Below, one piece after another: positions 17,907-26,434 of a DNA stretch of 64,000 nt. How positions within the stretch are numbered: the stretch's first letter is position 1; the number at the start of each line of letters is the position of its first letter. This stretch comes from Bradyrhizobium monzae. Lineage in GTDB: Bacteria; Pseudomonadota; Alphaproteobacteria; Rhizobiales; Xanthobacteraceae. The stretch is from the NCBI RefSeq assembly GCF_021458635.1, contig NZ_JAIRDQ010000016.1, positions 63,436-127,435 of the forward strand. Direction: 5' to 3'. The notes under the pieces were generated by a model. It was not told the DNA's origin. It did not search any database and saw only the letters and a list, made by a program, of their open reading frames with translations. Position numbers and translations under genes: made by a program.

Positions 17907-19460
17907 ATGAAAGACCGACTGACGACGGCGCAATCCAATGGAGTGATGCGGCGTTGGGGGGCTCCCGGAATCGTGATGTTCGCGGCGGCGGTCGCGCTGG
18001 CCGTCCCGAGCGTAGCCCTTGCCGCCAAGCAGCCGCGCCAGACCGCAGAGGCGGTGGCACAGCGCGAAGCCGGCGAACCGATCATGGCGATCGTGTCGAT
18101 CAAGAGCCAGCAGGTCACGTTCTACGATTCCGAGGGCTGGATCCTGCGCGCGCCGGTCTCGACCGGCACGACCGGACGCGAGACGCCGGCCGGCGTCTTC
18201 GCCGTCGTCGAGAAGGACAAGGACCACCATTCGACCATGTATGACGATGCCTGGATGCCGAACATGCAGCGCATCACCTGGAACGGCATCGCACTGCATG
18301 GCGGGCCGCTGCCTGGCTACGCGGCCTCGCACGGCTGCGTGCGCATGCCCTTCAACTTTGCCGAGGGCCTGTTCGACAAGACCAATATCGGCATGCGGGT
18401 GATCATCTCGCCGAACGATGCCGCCCCGGTCGATTTCTCGCATCCCTCGCTGTTCGTGCCGAGCAGGGAAGCCATTGCGGCGGTTCCCGCGCGTGCCGAT
18501 AAGCTCTCCGCCGAAGCGGAGGAGGCCAAGAACGCGGCTGATGACGCCAAGAAGGCTGCCGCGGCAGCAGCGAAGGAGGCCCAATCGCTCCCGGCATCGC
18601 TGCGCAAGCTCGAGCAGCAAAAGGCCCGCGCCGACGCCGAGAATGCCTATGCTGACAAGCTGGTGGCGAATGCCAAGACCGACCAGGCCAGGGCGAAGGC
18701 CGACGAGTTGAAGCAGAAGGCCGCGACCAAGGCCGCGGATGCCGCGACCCAGTTGGACGCCGCCAAGGCTGCCGCGCAGCCGAAGCGCGACGCCGTTGCC
18801 GCCACCAAGGAGGCCTCCAAGGTCGCCGCGGCCAAGAAGGTTGAGGCCTTGAAGGCTGCGACCGACGCCAGGCTCGCGCTCGAGCCGGTCTCCGTCTACA
18901 TCAGCCGGTCGACGCAGAAGCTCTATGTTCGGCGCAACACCCACAAGCCGGCGCCGGATGGCGGTGGCGAGGTGTTCGACACCAGCATCGAGGTTCCCGT
19001 CACCATCCGTAATCCCGACCAACCGCTCGGCACGCACATTTTCACGGCGATGGCGAAAACCGACACGGGCTTGCGCTGGAGCGTCGTCTCCATCGACGAC
19101 GGCGACAGTGCCAAGGACGCGCTTGACCGCATCACCATCCCGCAGGAGGTGTGGGATCGCATCGCGCCGACCGCATTGCCGCGCTCATCGATCATCATCT
19201 CGGACGAGCCCCTGAGCGCCGAGACCAACTATCGCACCGAGTTCGTCGCGGTCCTGAGCAACCATCCGCAAGGCGGCTTCATCACCCGCAAGCCGACCGC
19301 GCCGCCGGTGGAAATGGCCAGTGACGATGGCTGGGGCGGCAATAACTTCTTCTTTTTTGGGCAGCGCGATCCCGTCCCGCAACCGGTCAATCCTCGCCGG
19401 CGCGGTGGACAGTACCAGTACTATCAATCGACCCAGCCGATGCAGCGGAGCTTTTGGTAA
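17907..19460 (+). CDS. L,D-transpeptidase (YkuD) with coiled-coil insert and second degenerate domain
   Basis: A 517-residue exported protein. Residues 1-40 form a signal peptide with a basic start. Residues about 60-175 are a YkuD catalytic domain; the active-site segment HGGPLPGYAASHGCVRMP spans H131 to C144. L,D-transpeptidases cross-link peptidoglycan by 3-3 bonds or attach proteins to it. Residues about 200-310 are Ala/Lys/Glu-rich and predicted to form a long coiled coil. A second segment, VSVYISRSTQKLYVRRN followed by a long beta region, looks like another YkuD-like fold lacking the HG-SHGC motif. It is convergent with the methyltransferase gene at 19494. Confidence 0.88.
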   Translation: MKDRLTTAQSNGVMRRWGAPGIVMFAAAVALAVPSVALAAKQPRQTAEAVAQREAGEPIMAIVSIKSQQVTFYDSEGWILRAPVSTGTTGRETPAGVFAVVEKDKDHHSTMYDDAWMPNMQRITWNGIALHGGPLPGYAASHGCVRMPFNFAEGLFDKTNIGMRVIISPNDAAPVDFSHPSLFVPSREAIAAVPARADKLSAEAEEAKNAADDAKKAAAAAAKEAQSLPASLRKLEQQKARADAENAYADKLVANAKTDQARAKADELKQKAATKAADAATQLDAAKAAAQPKRDAVAATKEASKVAAAKKVEALKAATDARLALEPVSVYISRSTQKLYVRRNTHKPAPDGGGEVFDTSIEVPVTIRNPDQPLGTHIFTAMAKTDTGLRWSVVSIDDGDSAKDALDRITIPQEVWDRIAPTALPRSSIIISDEPLSAETNYRTEFVAVLSNHPQGGFITRKPTAPPVEMASDDGWGGNNFFFFGQRDPVPQPVNPRRRGGQYQYYQSTQPMQRSFW

Positions 19461-19471
19461 GGCGCGGGCCG

Positions 19472-19503
19472 CCGGCCGTAGCGGCTCACGCCACTACGGC
19501 CGG
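19472..19503. terminator. Bidirectional hairpin between convergent genes
   Basis: CCGGCCGTAG (19472-19481) pairs with CTACGGCCGG (19494-19503) through a 12-base loop. It lies between the L,D-transpeptidase stop and the methyltransferase stop, overlapping the latter, and may end both transcripts. No U-run is present. Confidence 0.5.
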
Positions 19504-20306
19504 GCCGTGATCACCAGGGCTTGAATCTTCGCCTCGACTGGCCCGGAGCCGTGGCGTTTTCGGATCGCCTCGGCGACGGCATCTGTCGCGGCATCGAGCT
19601 TGCTCGCATCTCTGGCTTCGATCTCGCCGCGCAGCGGCGTTCCCTGGCAGTAGGCGATCGCGACATATTCCGCCGTGGGCCCGCGGCTCATCGCTGTCAG
19701 CGTCTCGATCGATACGTCCTTGAAGCCCGCGCGTTCGAGATCGGCCTTGATGACGGCCTTGTCGTGATAGCCGTGCGGCGTCCGCGCCATGAACAGCGGC
19801 GGATTGTCGGGAAACATCTTGCCCAGCGTGATGGTTGCGTCGTCCGCGAACACATTGTCCTCGATACGGTCCCAGACACTGAACAGGTACGTGCCATCAG
19901 GCTTCAGCACCCGCTTCGCTTCCGCATAACCCTTGCTGCGATCCGGAAAGAACATGGCGCCGAACTGGCAGCAGACGACGTCGAAAGCAGCGTCGTCGAA
20001 GGGCAGCGTCAGCGCATCGGCCTGACGCCAGGTCATGCGCGGGTCTTCCCCGTGACGCTGCTTCGCCACCGCGAGCATGGGGTCGTTGAGGTCGGTCGCG
20101 ACATAGCGGACACCGGCGGGCAGCAGCGCCGCCACCGCCCGCGTGACGGCGCCGGTGCCGGCAGCGATCTCAAGCAGGTCCGAGGGCGACAGCGCGGCGA
20201 TGCGCCTGGCAAGGTCGTCGGCATAGACCGAGAAGATCAGCGGAACCAGATATTCGTCGTAGAGCTTTGGGACCGAGCCTGCGAATACCTTGTCAGTGCT
20301 GGACAT
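19494..20306 (-). CDS. Class I SAM-dependent methyltransferase
   Basis: A 270-residue protein with the Rossmann SAM fold. Motif I is LLEIAAGTGAVTRAVA (about residues 43-58), motif II YVATDLNDPML, and the acidic PFDDAAFDVVCCQFGAMFFPD motif IV region with double Cys. It resembles the Methyltransf_11/UbiE-like group, whose substrates range from quinones to small molecules. The ATG at 20306 was chosen; the longer open frame has no ribosome site. It is monocistronic, and the next gene (20460) is divergent. Confidence 0.82.
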   Translation of the reverse strand: MSSTDKVFAGSVPKLYDEYLVPLIFSVYADDLARRIAALSPSDLLEIAAGTGAVTRAVAALLPAGVRYVATDLNDPMLAVAKQRHGEDPRMTWRQADALTLPFDDAAFDVVCCQFGAMFFPDRSKGYAEAKRVLKPDGTYLFSVWDRIEDNVFADDATITLGKMFPDNPPLFMARTPHGYHDKAVIKADLERAGFKDVSIETLTAMSRGPTAEYVAIAYCQGTPLRGEIEARDASKLDAATDAVAEAIRKRHGSGPVEAKIQALVITARP

Positions 20307-20459
20307 GCTTGCCTCGCTGAGGGTTGGTCTGTCCCAGGCAGGATAGCACGGATCGACCGGCACGGAATTTCCTCGTCCGATCGGCGGATGAAAGCCCTTC
20401 CATGTCGCTCTATGCCGGTGGCACAATCGGGCTCAGCTCAATGATCATCCGGCCGGACC

Positions 20460-21092
20460 ATGCTTTTTCTGGATCACATTACAGTCGCCGCGAAAAACCT
20501 TGCCGAGGGCGTCGCCTATGTGGAGCAGGCGCTCGGCGTGCCGATGTCCGGCGGCGGTGCACATCCGCTGATGGCGACGCACAACACGTTTTTGCGCCTG
20601 GGAGAGGCCCTGTTCCTCGAGGTCATTGCGCCGGATCCCGCGGCCACGACGGGCCGGCCGCGCTGGTTCGCATTGGACGACCCGCGAACGCGCGATGAGC
20701 TTGCGCGTTCGCCGAAGCTGATGGTCTGGGTCGCGCGCACGTCGGATATCGCGGCGTCGCTGGCGGCGATGCCGGATGCGGCGCGCCCCGCGATTACGGT
20801 GACGCGCGGCGAGCTCGCATGGCTGATCTCCGTCCCGCCCGACGGATCCATGCCGTTCGACGGCGCATTCCCGACGCTGATCCAATGGCCGCAAGGCGTG
20901 CACCCTGCGTCACGTCTGCCCGATCTCGGCTGCTCGCTGGTCGAACTGGAAGTCATGCATCCCGAGGCGAGCGCGATCCAGTCGTCGCTGAAAGAGTATC
21001 TCGACGATCCCAGGATCAGATTCCGGACCGCTACGACGCCTTCACTGAAGGTGTTGATCCGGACGCCGTCTGGCGACCGGATGCTGACGTAA
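20460..21092 (+). CDS. Glyoxalase-like (VOC superfamily) protein
   Basis: A 210-residue cytoplasmic protein with the Glyoxalase-like domain 3 pattern: LDHITVAAKNLAEGVAYVEQALGVPMSGGG at the start, and a central HNTFLRLGEALFLEVI that resembles the metal-binding strand (H and E). Members bind a metal and act on aldehydes or antibiotics, or serve as dioxygenase-like enzymes. The substrate is not known. The promoter should lie in the gap shared with the divergent methyltransferase. Confidence 0.75.
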   Translation: MLFLDHITVAAKNLAEGVAYVEQALGVPMSGGGAHPLMATHNTFLRLGEALFLEVIAPDPAATTGRPRWFALDDPRTRDELARSPKLMVWVARTSDIAASLAAMPDAARPAITVTRGELAWLISVPPDGSMPFDGAFPTLIQWPQGVHPASRLPDLGCSLVELEVMHPEASAIQSSLKEYLDDPRIRFRTATTPSLKVLIRTPSGDRMLT

Positions 21093-21313
21093 GGTCGTTA
21101 CGATCTCGCGCCACCGACCTCGGATCGGCCGCCGCCCGGGAGATGGCCTACGACGTGCTGTTATTCCTGCCGGACGAGGATGACGTCGGTGGGGGGCATG
21201 GCAACCCCCAAATTACATTGCATCCACTAGCCATTCCCTCTAATTGTCTTGGACAAATGACCAAATAACATGGTCGCTCGCCGAAGGGCGCAATTCGGGA
21301 CGGGAAGCGCAGC

Positions 21314-22153
21314 ATGTCGCGGGATGGTTTTGGGCTGGCGGGGGTCATTGGCATGCCGGTCGCGCATTCGCGCTCGCCGGTCATCCACAATTACTGGCTG
21401 AAGGCGCACGGCATCCGCGGCTCCTATGTCCCGCTCGCGGTGAAACCGGAGCGGCTCGAGGATGCGCTGGACGGGCTGATCGCGCTCGGGTTCCGCGGTT
21501 GCAACGTCACCATGCCGCACAAGCAGACCGCGATGCCGATGCTCGACCGCGTCAACGAGACCGCCAGGCGCATCGGCGCCGTCAACACCATCGTCGTCGA
21601 GGCGGACGGCACGCTGTCCGGCTTCAACAATGACGGCAATGGTTTTGTGCAGAGCCTGCGCGACGCCAAGGCCGACTGGCGCGGCGATGCCGGCCCGACC
21701 CTGCTGCTCGGCGCCGGCGGCGCCTCGCGCGCGGTGGTCGTGGCGCTGCTGGAGAACGGTGCGCGCGAGATCCGCATCGCCAATCGCACGGCGGAGAAGG
21801 CGCAGGCGATCGCGACCGAATTCGGCTCCGTTGTCAGCACCGTTCCGTGGGACGATCGCGCCGCGGCGCTCAGTGATGTCGCACTGCTCGTCAACTGCAC
21901 CGATCGCGGCATGGTCGGCAAGAGCGCGCTCGAGATCGACCTGTCGCGGCTGAAGCCCTCAACGCTCACCGCCGATCTCATCTACACGCCGCTCGAGACG
22001 CCATTTCTGGCTGATGCCCGCGCGCGTGGCTGCGTCACAGTGAACGGGCTCGGCCTGTTGCTCAACCAGGCCCGGATCGCCTTCAAGGCCTGGTTCGGCG
22101 TGATGCCGGATGTGACGCCCGAGCTGATCAAGGCCATCGAGGCCACGTTCTGA
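21314..22153 (+). CDS. Shikimate/quinate dehydrogenase family protein (AroE paralogue)
   Basis: A 279-residue NAD(P)-dependent dehydrogenase of the AroE family. The substrate loop GMPVAHSRSPVIHNYW has the two serines, NVTMPHK carries the catalytic lysine, and FNNDGNGF carries the catalytic aspartate, with Asn where AroE usually has Thr. LLLGAGGASRAVV is the nucleotide-binding loop. Placement beside an amidohydrolase and a binding protein, rather than chorismate genes, suggests a catabolic quinate/shikimate-type role. The start follows GGACGGGAAGCGCAGC and the coding region ends 22 bp before the next gene. Confidence 0.88.
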   Translation: MSRDGFGLAGVIGMPVAHSRSPVIHNYWLKAHGIRGSYVPLAVKPERLEDALDGLIALGFRGCNVTMPHKQTAMPMLDRVNETARRIGAVNTIVVEADGTLSGFNNDGNGFVQSLRDAKADWRGDAGPTLLLGAGGASRAVVVALLENGAREIRIANRTAEKAQAIATEFGSVVSTVPWDDRAAALSDVALLVNCTDRGMVGKSALEIDLSRLKPSTLTADLIYTPLETPFLADARARGCVTVNGLGLLLNQARIAFKAWFGVMPDVTPELIKAIEATF

Positions 22154-22175
22154 ACCGCGCAGGGAGCTTTGCGCC

Positions 22176-23009
22176 ATGACCTTGCCGGCGGGCCCCAAGA
22201 TCGACTGCCATATCCACGCGCTCGATCCCGTTCGTTTTCCGTACGGCGCAGATACGCCGTATCGACCGAGCGGGCAGGAGATCGCGCCGGCCGCGCAGCT
22301 CATCCGCGTGTTCGACGCCTTCGATGTCCGCCACGCGCTCGTGGTCGCGACCAACACCGGCTACGGCAGCGACAGCCGCATCCTGCTCGACACGCTGAAG
22401 CAGAGCAGCGGCCGCTTCAGGGGCGTCGCCGTCGTCGAGAACGACGTCGACATCAAGGAGCTCGAACGATTGAAGGCCGCCGGCGTGATCGGTGTTGCCT
22501 TCAATGTGCCATTCCACGGCGCCGATTATTATCGCAACACCGCGCCGCTGCTGGAGAAGATCGCAAGCCTCGGCCTGTTTCTGCAGATCCAGGTCGAGCA
22601 CGACCAACTGCTCGCTCTGCTGCCGCTGATCGAAAAATCAAACGTGCGCCTGGTGTTCGACCATTGCGGCCGGCCGTCGGTCGCGCAAGGCGTGAAGGGC
22701 AAGGCCTTCCAGGCGCTGCTCGCGATCGGCCGCGAACGCGACGCGCATATCAAGCTCTCCGGCTATTACAAGTTTTCGCAACAGTCGCATCCCTATGAGG
22801 ACACCTGGCCCTTCATCGCCGCGCTCGTCGAGGCCTTCACGCTCGATCGTTGCGTCTGGGGCTCCGACTATCCGTTCCTGCGCGCGCCTGAGCGGCTCGA
22901 CTACGGGCCGCTGCTCAGCGTGCTGACAAAGCTGTTTCCGGATCCGGGTGACCGGCATGGCCTGCTGTGGCGAACGCCGGCGAAACTGCTCGGCCTCGAC
23001 GCGTCATAA
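22176..23009 (+). CDS. Amidohydrolase-fold hydrolase (2-pyrone-4,6-dicarboxylate lactonase-like)
   Basis: A 277-residue TIM-barrel hydrolase of the amidohydrolase_2 family. KIDCHIHALDP is the N-terminal metal-binding HxH strand, VFDHCGRPS a central His-containing strand, and CVWGSDYPFLRAPERLDYG the C-terminal catalytic aspartate strand. This pattern is shared with 2-pyrone-4,6-dicarboxylate hydrolase, which opens a lactone ring in protocatechuate catabolism. The gene is 22 bp after the AroE-like gene and 24 bp before the next, so the three are probably co-transcribed. The true substrate is inferred only. Confidence 0.8.
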   Translation: MTLPAGPKIDCHIHALDPVRFPYGADTPYRPSGQEIAPAAQLIRVFDAFDVRHALVVATNTGYGSDSRILLDTLKQSSGRFRGVAVVENDVDIKELERLKAAGVIGVAFNVPFHGADYYRNTAPLLEKIASLGLFLQIQVEHDQLLALLPLIEKSNVRLVFDHCGRPSVAQGVKGKAFQALLAIGRERDAHIKLSGYYKFSQQSHPYEDTWPFIAALVEAFTLDRCVWGSDYPFLRAPERLDYGPLLSVLTKLFPDPGDRHGLLWRTPAKLLGLDAS

Positions 23010-23033
23010 AAAGAAGGCAAAGGGGAGGACATC

Positions 23034-24188
23034 ATGAGACATCTTGCAGGAACGCTCGTCATTGCGTTGGCGGCATCGCTCACGACCGGCGCGGCCCGCG
23101 CGCAGAGCACGGTCTACATCCCTGATGTCATCGAGCTCTCCGGCCCCGGTGCGGTCTCCGGCACCAATTGGCGCGACGGCGTCGCGCTCGCGGTCGACGA
23201 GATCAACGCCGCCGGCGGCATTCTGGGTCGCAAGATCCAGACCGAGCATCTGGACACCCAGAGCAACCCCGGCATCTCTCGCGCGCAGGTGCAGAAGGTC
23301 TTGGACAAGGATCCCTATGTCGTGCTCGGGCCGATCTATTCCGGCTCGGTCAAGGTCAACATGGCGCTGACCCAACAGGCCGAGATCCCGCAGATCGTCG
23401 GGGCCGAGGCCGCCGACATCACGACGCAGGGCAACCCCTGGGTGTTCCGTACCGCCTTCGGCCAGCAATTCTCCATGCCGAAGATCGCCAACTATCTGCA
23501 CGACAAGCTCAAGGTGAAGAGCGTCGCGGTGGTCTGGGTCAACAATGATTTCGGCAAGGGTGGCCACGACAATTTCGTGAAGGAGACGAAGACGCGCAAC
23601 ATCGAGCTCGCGGCCGATATCTCCACCGAGCAGGGCCAGGTCGATTTCGGCTCCGACGTCATCAAGCTCAAGAGCGCCAAGGCCGACGCCGTCTTCGTCT
23701 ACACTAACGAGGAGGAGAGCGCGCGCTTCCTGATCGAAGCCAAGCGGCAGGGCCTCTCGACGCCGCTGTTCGGCGAGACCACGCTGCTCAGCCAGAAAGT
23801 GGTCGAGCTCGCCGGCCCCGCCGCCAACGGCGTGCGCGGCCATGTCGGTCTCAGTGCGGACGCGCCGGTGCCGGCGATCGAGGAGTTTGCCAAGAAGTTC
23901 TCCGCGCGCTTCAAATATCTGCCCGACCACAACGGCATCAAGGGCTACACCGCGGTCTATCTCGTCAAATACGTCACCGAGAAAATCGGCAAGTTCGACA
24001 GCAAGGCGTTTGGCGCGGCGATGAAGGGCCTGACGCTGGCGCCCGACAAGGCGCCAGGCATGCTGATGGAGGCAAGCTGGGATGAGAACGGCGACATCGA
24101 CCGCGCCAGTTTCTTGGCCGAGATCCTTGACGGCAAGCAGAAGATCGTCGAGACGCTGCCGAAGCTGAACGGCGGCAAGGCGGAGTGA
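23034..24188 (+). CDS. ABC transporter substrate-binding protein, Liv/HAAT type, orphan
   Basis: A 384-residue periplasmic binding protein with a signal peptide ending ARAQ at about residue 23 and the fold-typical TVYIPDVIELSGPGAVSGTNWRDG, then VDEINAAGGILGRKI. AAAGGGGAGGAC precedes the ATG. It is the third gene after the AroE-like dehydrogenase and the amidohydrolase, with no permease or ATPase gene beside it, so it may use LivHMGF genes elsewhere. A hydroaromatic or aromatic acid is a reasonable guess for the ligand. Confidence 0.87.
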   Translation: MRHLAGTLVIALAASLTTGAARAQSTVYIPDVIELSGPGAVSGTNWRDGVALAVDEINAAGGILGRKIQTEHLDTQSNPGISRAQVQKVLDKDPYVVLGPIYSGSVKVNMALTQQAEIPQIVGAEAADITTQGNPWVFRTAFGQQFSMPKIANYLHDKLKVKSVAVVWVNNDFGKGGHDNFVKETKTRNIELAADISTEQGQVDFGSDVIKLKSAKADAVFVYTNEEESARFLIEAKRQGLSTPLFGETTLLSQKVVELAGPAANGVRGHVGLSADAPVPAIEEFAKKFSARFKYLPDHNGIKGYTAVYLVKYVTEKIGKFDSKAFGAAMKGLTLAPDKAPGMLMEASWDENGDIDRASFLAEILDGKQKIVETLPKLNGGKAE

Positions 24189-24236
24189 GGGGGGCTCTAT
24201 CCCCCATCGTCGTCCTGCCGGAAAGCCAGGACGACG
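24189..24236 (+). terminator. Paired hairpins after the orphan binding-protein gene
   Basis: GGGGG/CCCCC directly after the stop, then CGTCGTCCTG (24208-24217) with CAGGACGACG (24227-24236). The second stem is of a dispersed REP-like kind. There is no U-run. Confidence 0.45.
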
Positions 24237-24342
24237 GCATTGCCTGCCGTTTGCCAGATCGTTATTCACACCGGTGGCAAAGCCGATCCGTCACGCGCAT
24301 GATGACGATCTCGGTCACACGCTCCACCGGACGCTCGTACAC

Positions 24343-24927
24343 ATGAAAACCACGCTGCTGAAATCCGAAGACTACACCCGCTCGCCCTGGAGGAACGGCG
24401 GCGGCATCTTTACCGATATCGCGGATGCGCATCGCACCGATGCGGCGGTGAAGGACTGGGACAGCCTGCTGTGGCGCTTCGCCTCCACGCCGATCGTGGA
24501 GCCCGGGCCGTTCTCCCACATGGCCGGCATCGACCGCTTGCAGATGGTGATCGGCGGGCGTGGGCTGGTGCTGAAAGCCCCGGGGCAGGAGTTCGACGAG
24601 CGCGAGCCGTTCACGACCGTGCGCTTCATCGGCGAAATGGAGATCGTGACCGAGCTCGAGGCCGGCCCGGTCGAGGTCGTCAATCTGATGGCGCGGCGCG
24701 GTGCGGCGGAGATCGAGCTTGTGGCGCTTAAGGTGCCCGGTGAGCGGTCATTGCCCGCGGGAACGCATTTGCTCTACGCGGCGCGCGGCGACTGCCGCAT
24801 CCGTCTCGGCGGTGAGGATTTTGCGATTTCGCACGAAAGTACGTTGAAGGTCGAATTGACCGCCGTCACCACGCTCGCGCTCGTTTCCGGGCTCGCCGTG
24901 CTGGGGTCGATCAAAATCGTCGCCTGA
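24343..24927 (+). CDS. HutD family protein
   Basis: A 194-residue cupin-like protein of the HutD family. The signature SPWRNGGGIFTDIA opens the protein, followed by LLWRFASTPIVEPGPFSHMAGIDRLQMVIGGRGLVL. HutD is linked with histidine utilisation in Pseudomonas, where it limits hut expression, but the biochemical role is unsettled. No other hut gene is near. The ATG at 24343 was chosen; an upstream frame begins at 24274 without homology. It stands alone with its own short promoter gap. Confidence 0.82.
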   Translation: MKTTLLKSEDYTRSPWRNGGGIFTDIADAHRTDAAVKDWDSLLWRFASTPIVEPGPFSHMAGIDRLQMVIGGRGLVLKAPGQEFDEREPFTTVRFIGEMEIVTELEAGPVEVVNLMARRGAAEIELVALKVPGERSLPAGTHLLYAARGDCRIRLGGEDFAISHESTLKVELTAVTTLALVSGLAVLGSIKIVA

Positions 24928-25036
24928 ACGGCGATCCCGCCAGGAGCGATGCGCACAATCCGTGCAACTGGCTAGGTTGACGCGGCCACGCCGAAACACG
25001 ATATGTCCGGGACCAAAGACCGTCGTCCAGAGGCAG

Positions 25037-26236
25037 ATGATGAGCGCGCCGCGAAACGAAGAATTGATCCATTCCGGCAGCGACGCCGTCGTCGACTGGC
25101 TGACCAACGGCACGCGCGACCAGCGCTTCATCGACAACATCTTTGCCGAGATGTGCATTCGGCTCCAACAGGCCGGCATCCCGCTCAAGCGGTCGACGCT
25201 TCACGTCATGATCCAGCACCCGCAATGGCTGGGGGCTCGTTTCATGTGGTCCGACGGCATGCGCGAGGCCGAGATCGCGCGGGTCGATTTCGATGTCAGG
25301 GAGCGGTCCGAATATATCGGCAGCCCCGCCAACGAAATGTTCGACGGTGCAACCGAAGTGCGCGAGAATCTCGAACGGGATCCCGCGCTCGGCCGCAAGC
25401 ACGCGCTCTATGACGAGATGCGGGGCAAGGGCCTGACCGATTATGTGGCCTGGCCACTTTATCACACCCTCGGCAAGCGCCATCTCGTCACGTTCTCGAC
25501 CGACCGTCCCGGTGGCTTCGACGACGCCCATGTCGTCGCGCTGAAGAAAGTGTTGCCGGTGCTGGCGCTGGTCAGCGAGATCCGCATCAAGAATCGCCTG
25601 GCGCGAACGCTACTGGAAACCTATGTCGGCGCCCATGCCGGCGAGCTGATCCTCGCCGGCGCCACCCGACGCGGCACCGGCACGACGGTGCGCGCCGCGA
25701 TCATGATCTGCGACTTGCGCGATTTCACGAAGATCTCCGACAATTGGCCGCGCGACGACGTCATCGATCTCCTCAACGATTATTTCGACGCGATGTCCGA
25801 GCCGATCGCGCGGCATGGCGGCGAGATCCTGAAATTCATCGGCGACGGCCTGCTCGCCATCTTTCCGCTTCATGAACCCAATGCCTGCGCCAATCTGCTG
25901 CGCGCGGTGACCGAGGCCCGTCAGGCCATGGTGGCGCTGAACGAACGGAACAACGGCACGGGCCGCGCGCCGCTGAACTACGGCATCGGCGTCCATGTCG
26001 GCGACGTCATGTACGGCAATATCGGCTCGGCCAGCCGGCTCGACTTCACCGTGATCGGGCCCGCGGTCAATATGGCGTCGCGGCTGGAGGCGCTCACCAA
26101 GCAGGTCGGCAAGCCGGTGCTGCTGTCGCGCGATTTTGCCGAGCTGGTGCCGCCGGAGTTCGAGCTCGAGCGGGTCGGCAAGCATGCCGTGCGCGGTTTC
26201 AGCGAGCCGATCGAGCTGTTCGCGTTCGAGGGCTGA
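25037..26236 (+). CDS. Adenylate/guanylate cyclase with N-terminal GAF-like region
   Basis: A 399-residue protein. The N-terminal part (about 1-195) has a GAF-like sensory pattern: YVAWPLYHTLGKRHLVTFSTDRPGGFDDAHVVALKKVLPVLALV. The C-terminal part is a class III cyclase with metal-binding aspartates in MICDLRDFTKIS and FIGDGLLAIF, then GIGVHVGDVMYGNIGS and DFTVIGPAVNMASRLE. It makes cyclic AMP or GMP. AGAGGCAG precedes two ATGs at 25037 and 25040. This is the second of three class III cyclases in the window. No transmembrane helix is visible. Confidence 0.88.
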   Translation: MMSAPRNEELIHSGSDAVVDWLTNGTRDQRFIDNIFAEMCIRLQQAGIPLKRSTLHVMIQHPQWLGARFMWSDGMREAEIARVDFDVRERSEYIGSPANEMFDGATEVRENLERDPALGRKHALYDEMRGKGLTDYVAWPLYHTLGKRHLVTFSTDRPGGFDDAHVVALKKVLPVLALVSEIRIKNRLARTLLETYVGAHAGELILAGATRRGTGTTVRAAIMICDLRDFTKISDNWPRDDVIDLLNDYFDAMSEPIARHGGEILKFIGDGLLAIFPLHEPNACANLLRAVTEARQAMVALNERNNGTGRAPLNYGIGVHVGDVMYGNIGSASRLDFTVIGPAVNMASRLEALTKQVGKPVLLSRDFAELVPPEFELERVGKHAVRGFSEPIELFAFEG

Positions 26237-26344
26237 GGCCGATGCCCGGCAACACGAGCCGGACAAAGTCCCCGCATTGCTTCGAATTTGATCTATCCGA
26301 TTAGGCGTACTTTAAGCTCAGCTCCACGAGACAGGGACTGGTTT

Positions 26345-26366
26345 ACTCCGCGTTGAAGCGCGGAGT
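26345..26366 (+). terminator. Hairpin after the cyclase gene
   Basis: ACTCCGCG, TTGAAG loop and CGCGGAGT form a perfect 8-bp stem in the gap before the DUF2336 gene. It may be a 3' end or a 5' leader structure. Confidence 0.45.
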
Positions 26367-26434
26367 GATCTGATCGCGTCGTTTCGTCACGATTATTCTT
26401 GCCATTTGATCATTTCAGAGCTGCGAGCACGTTC

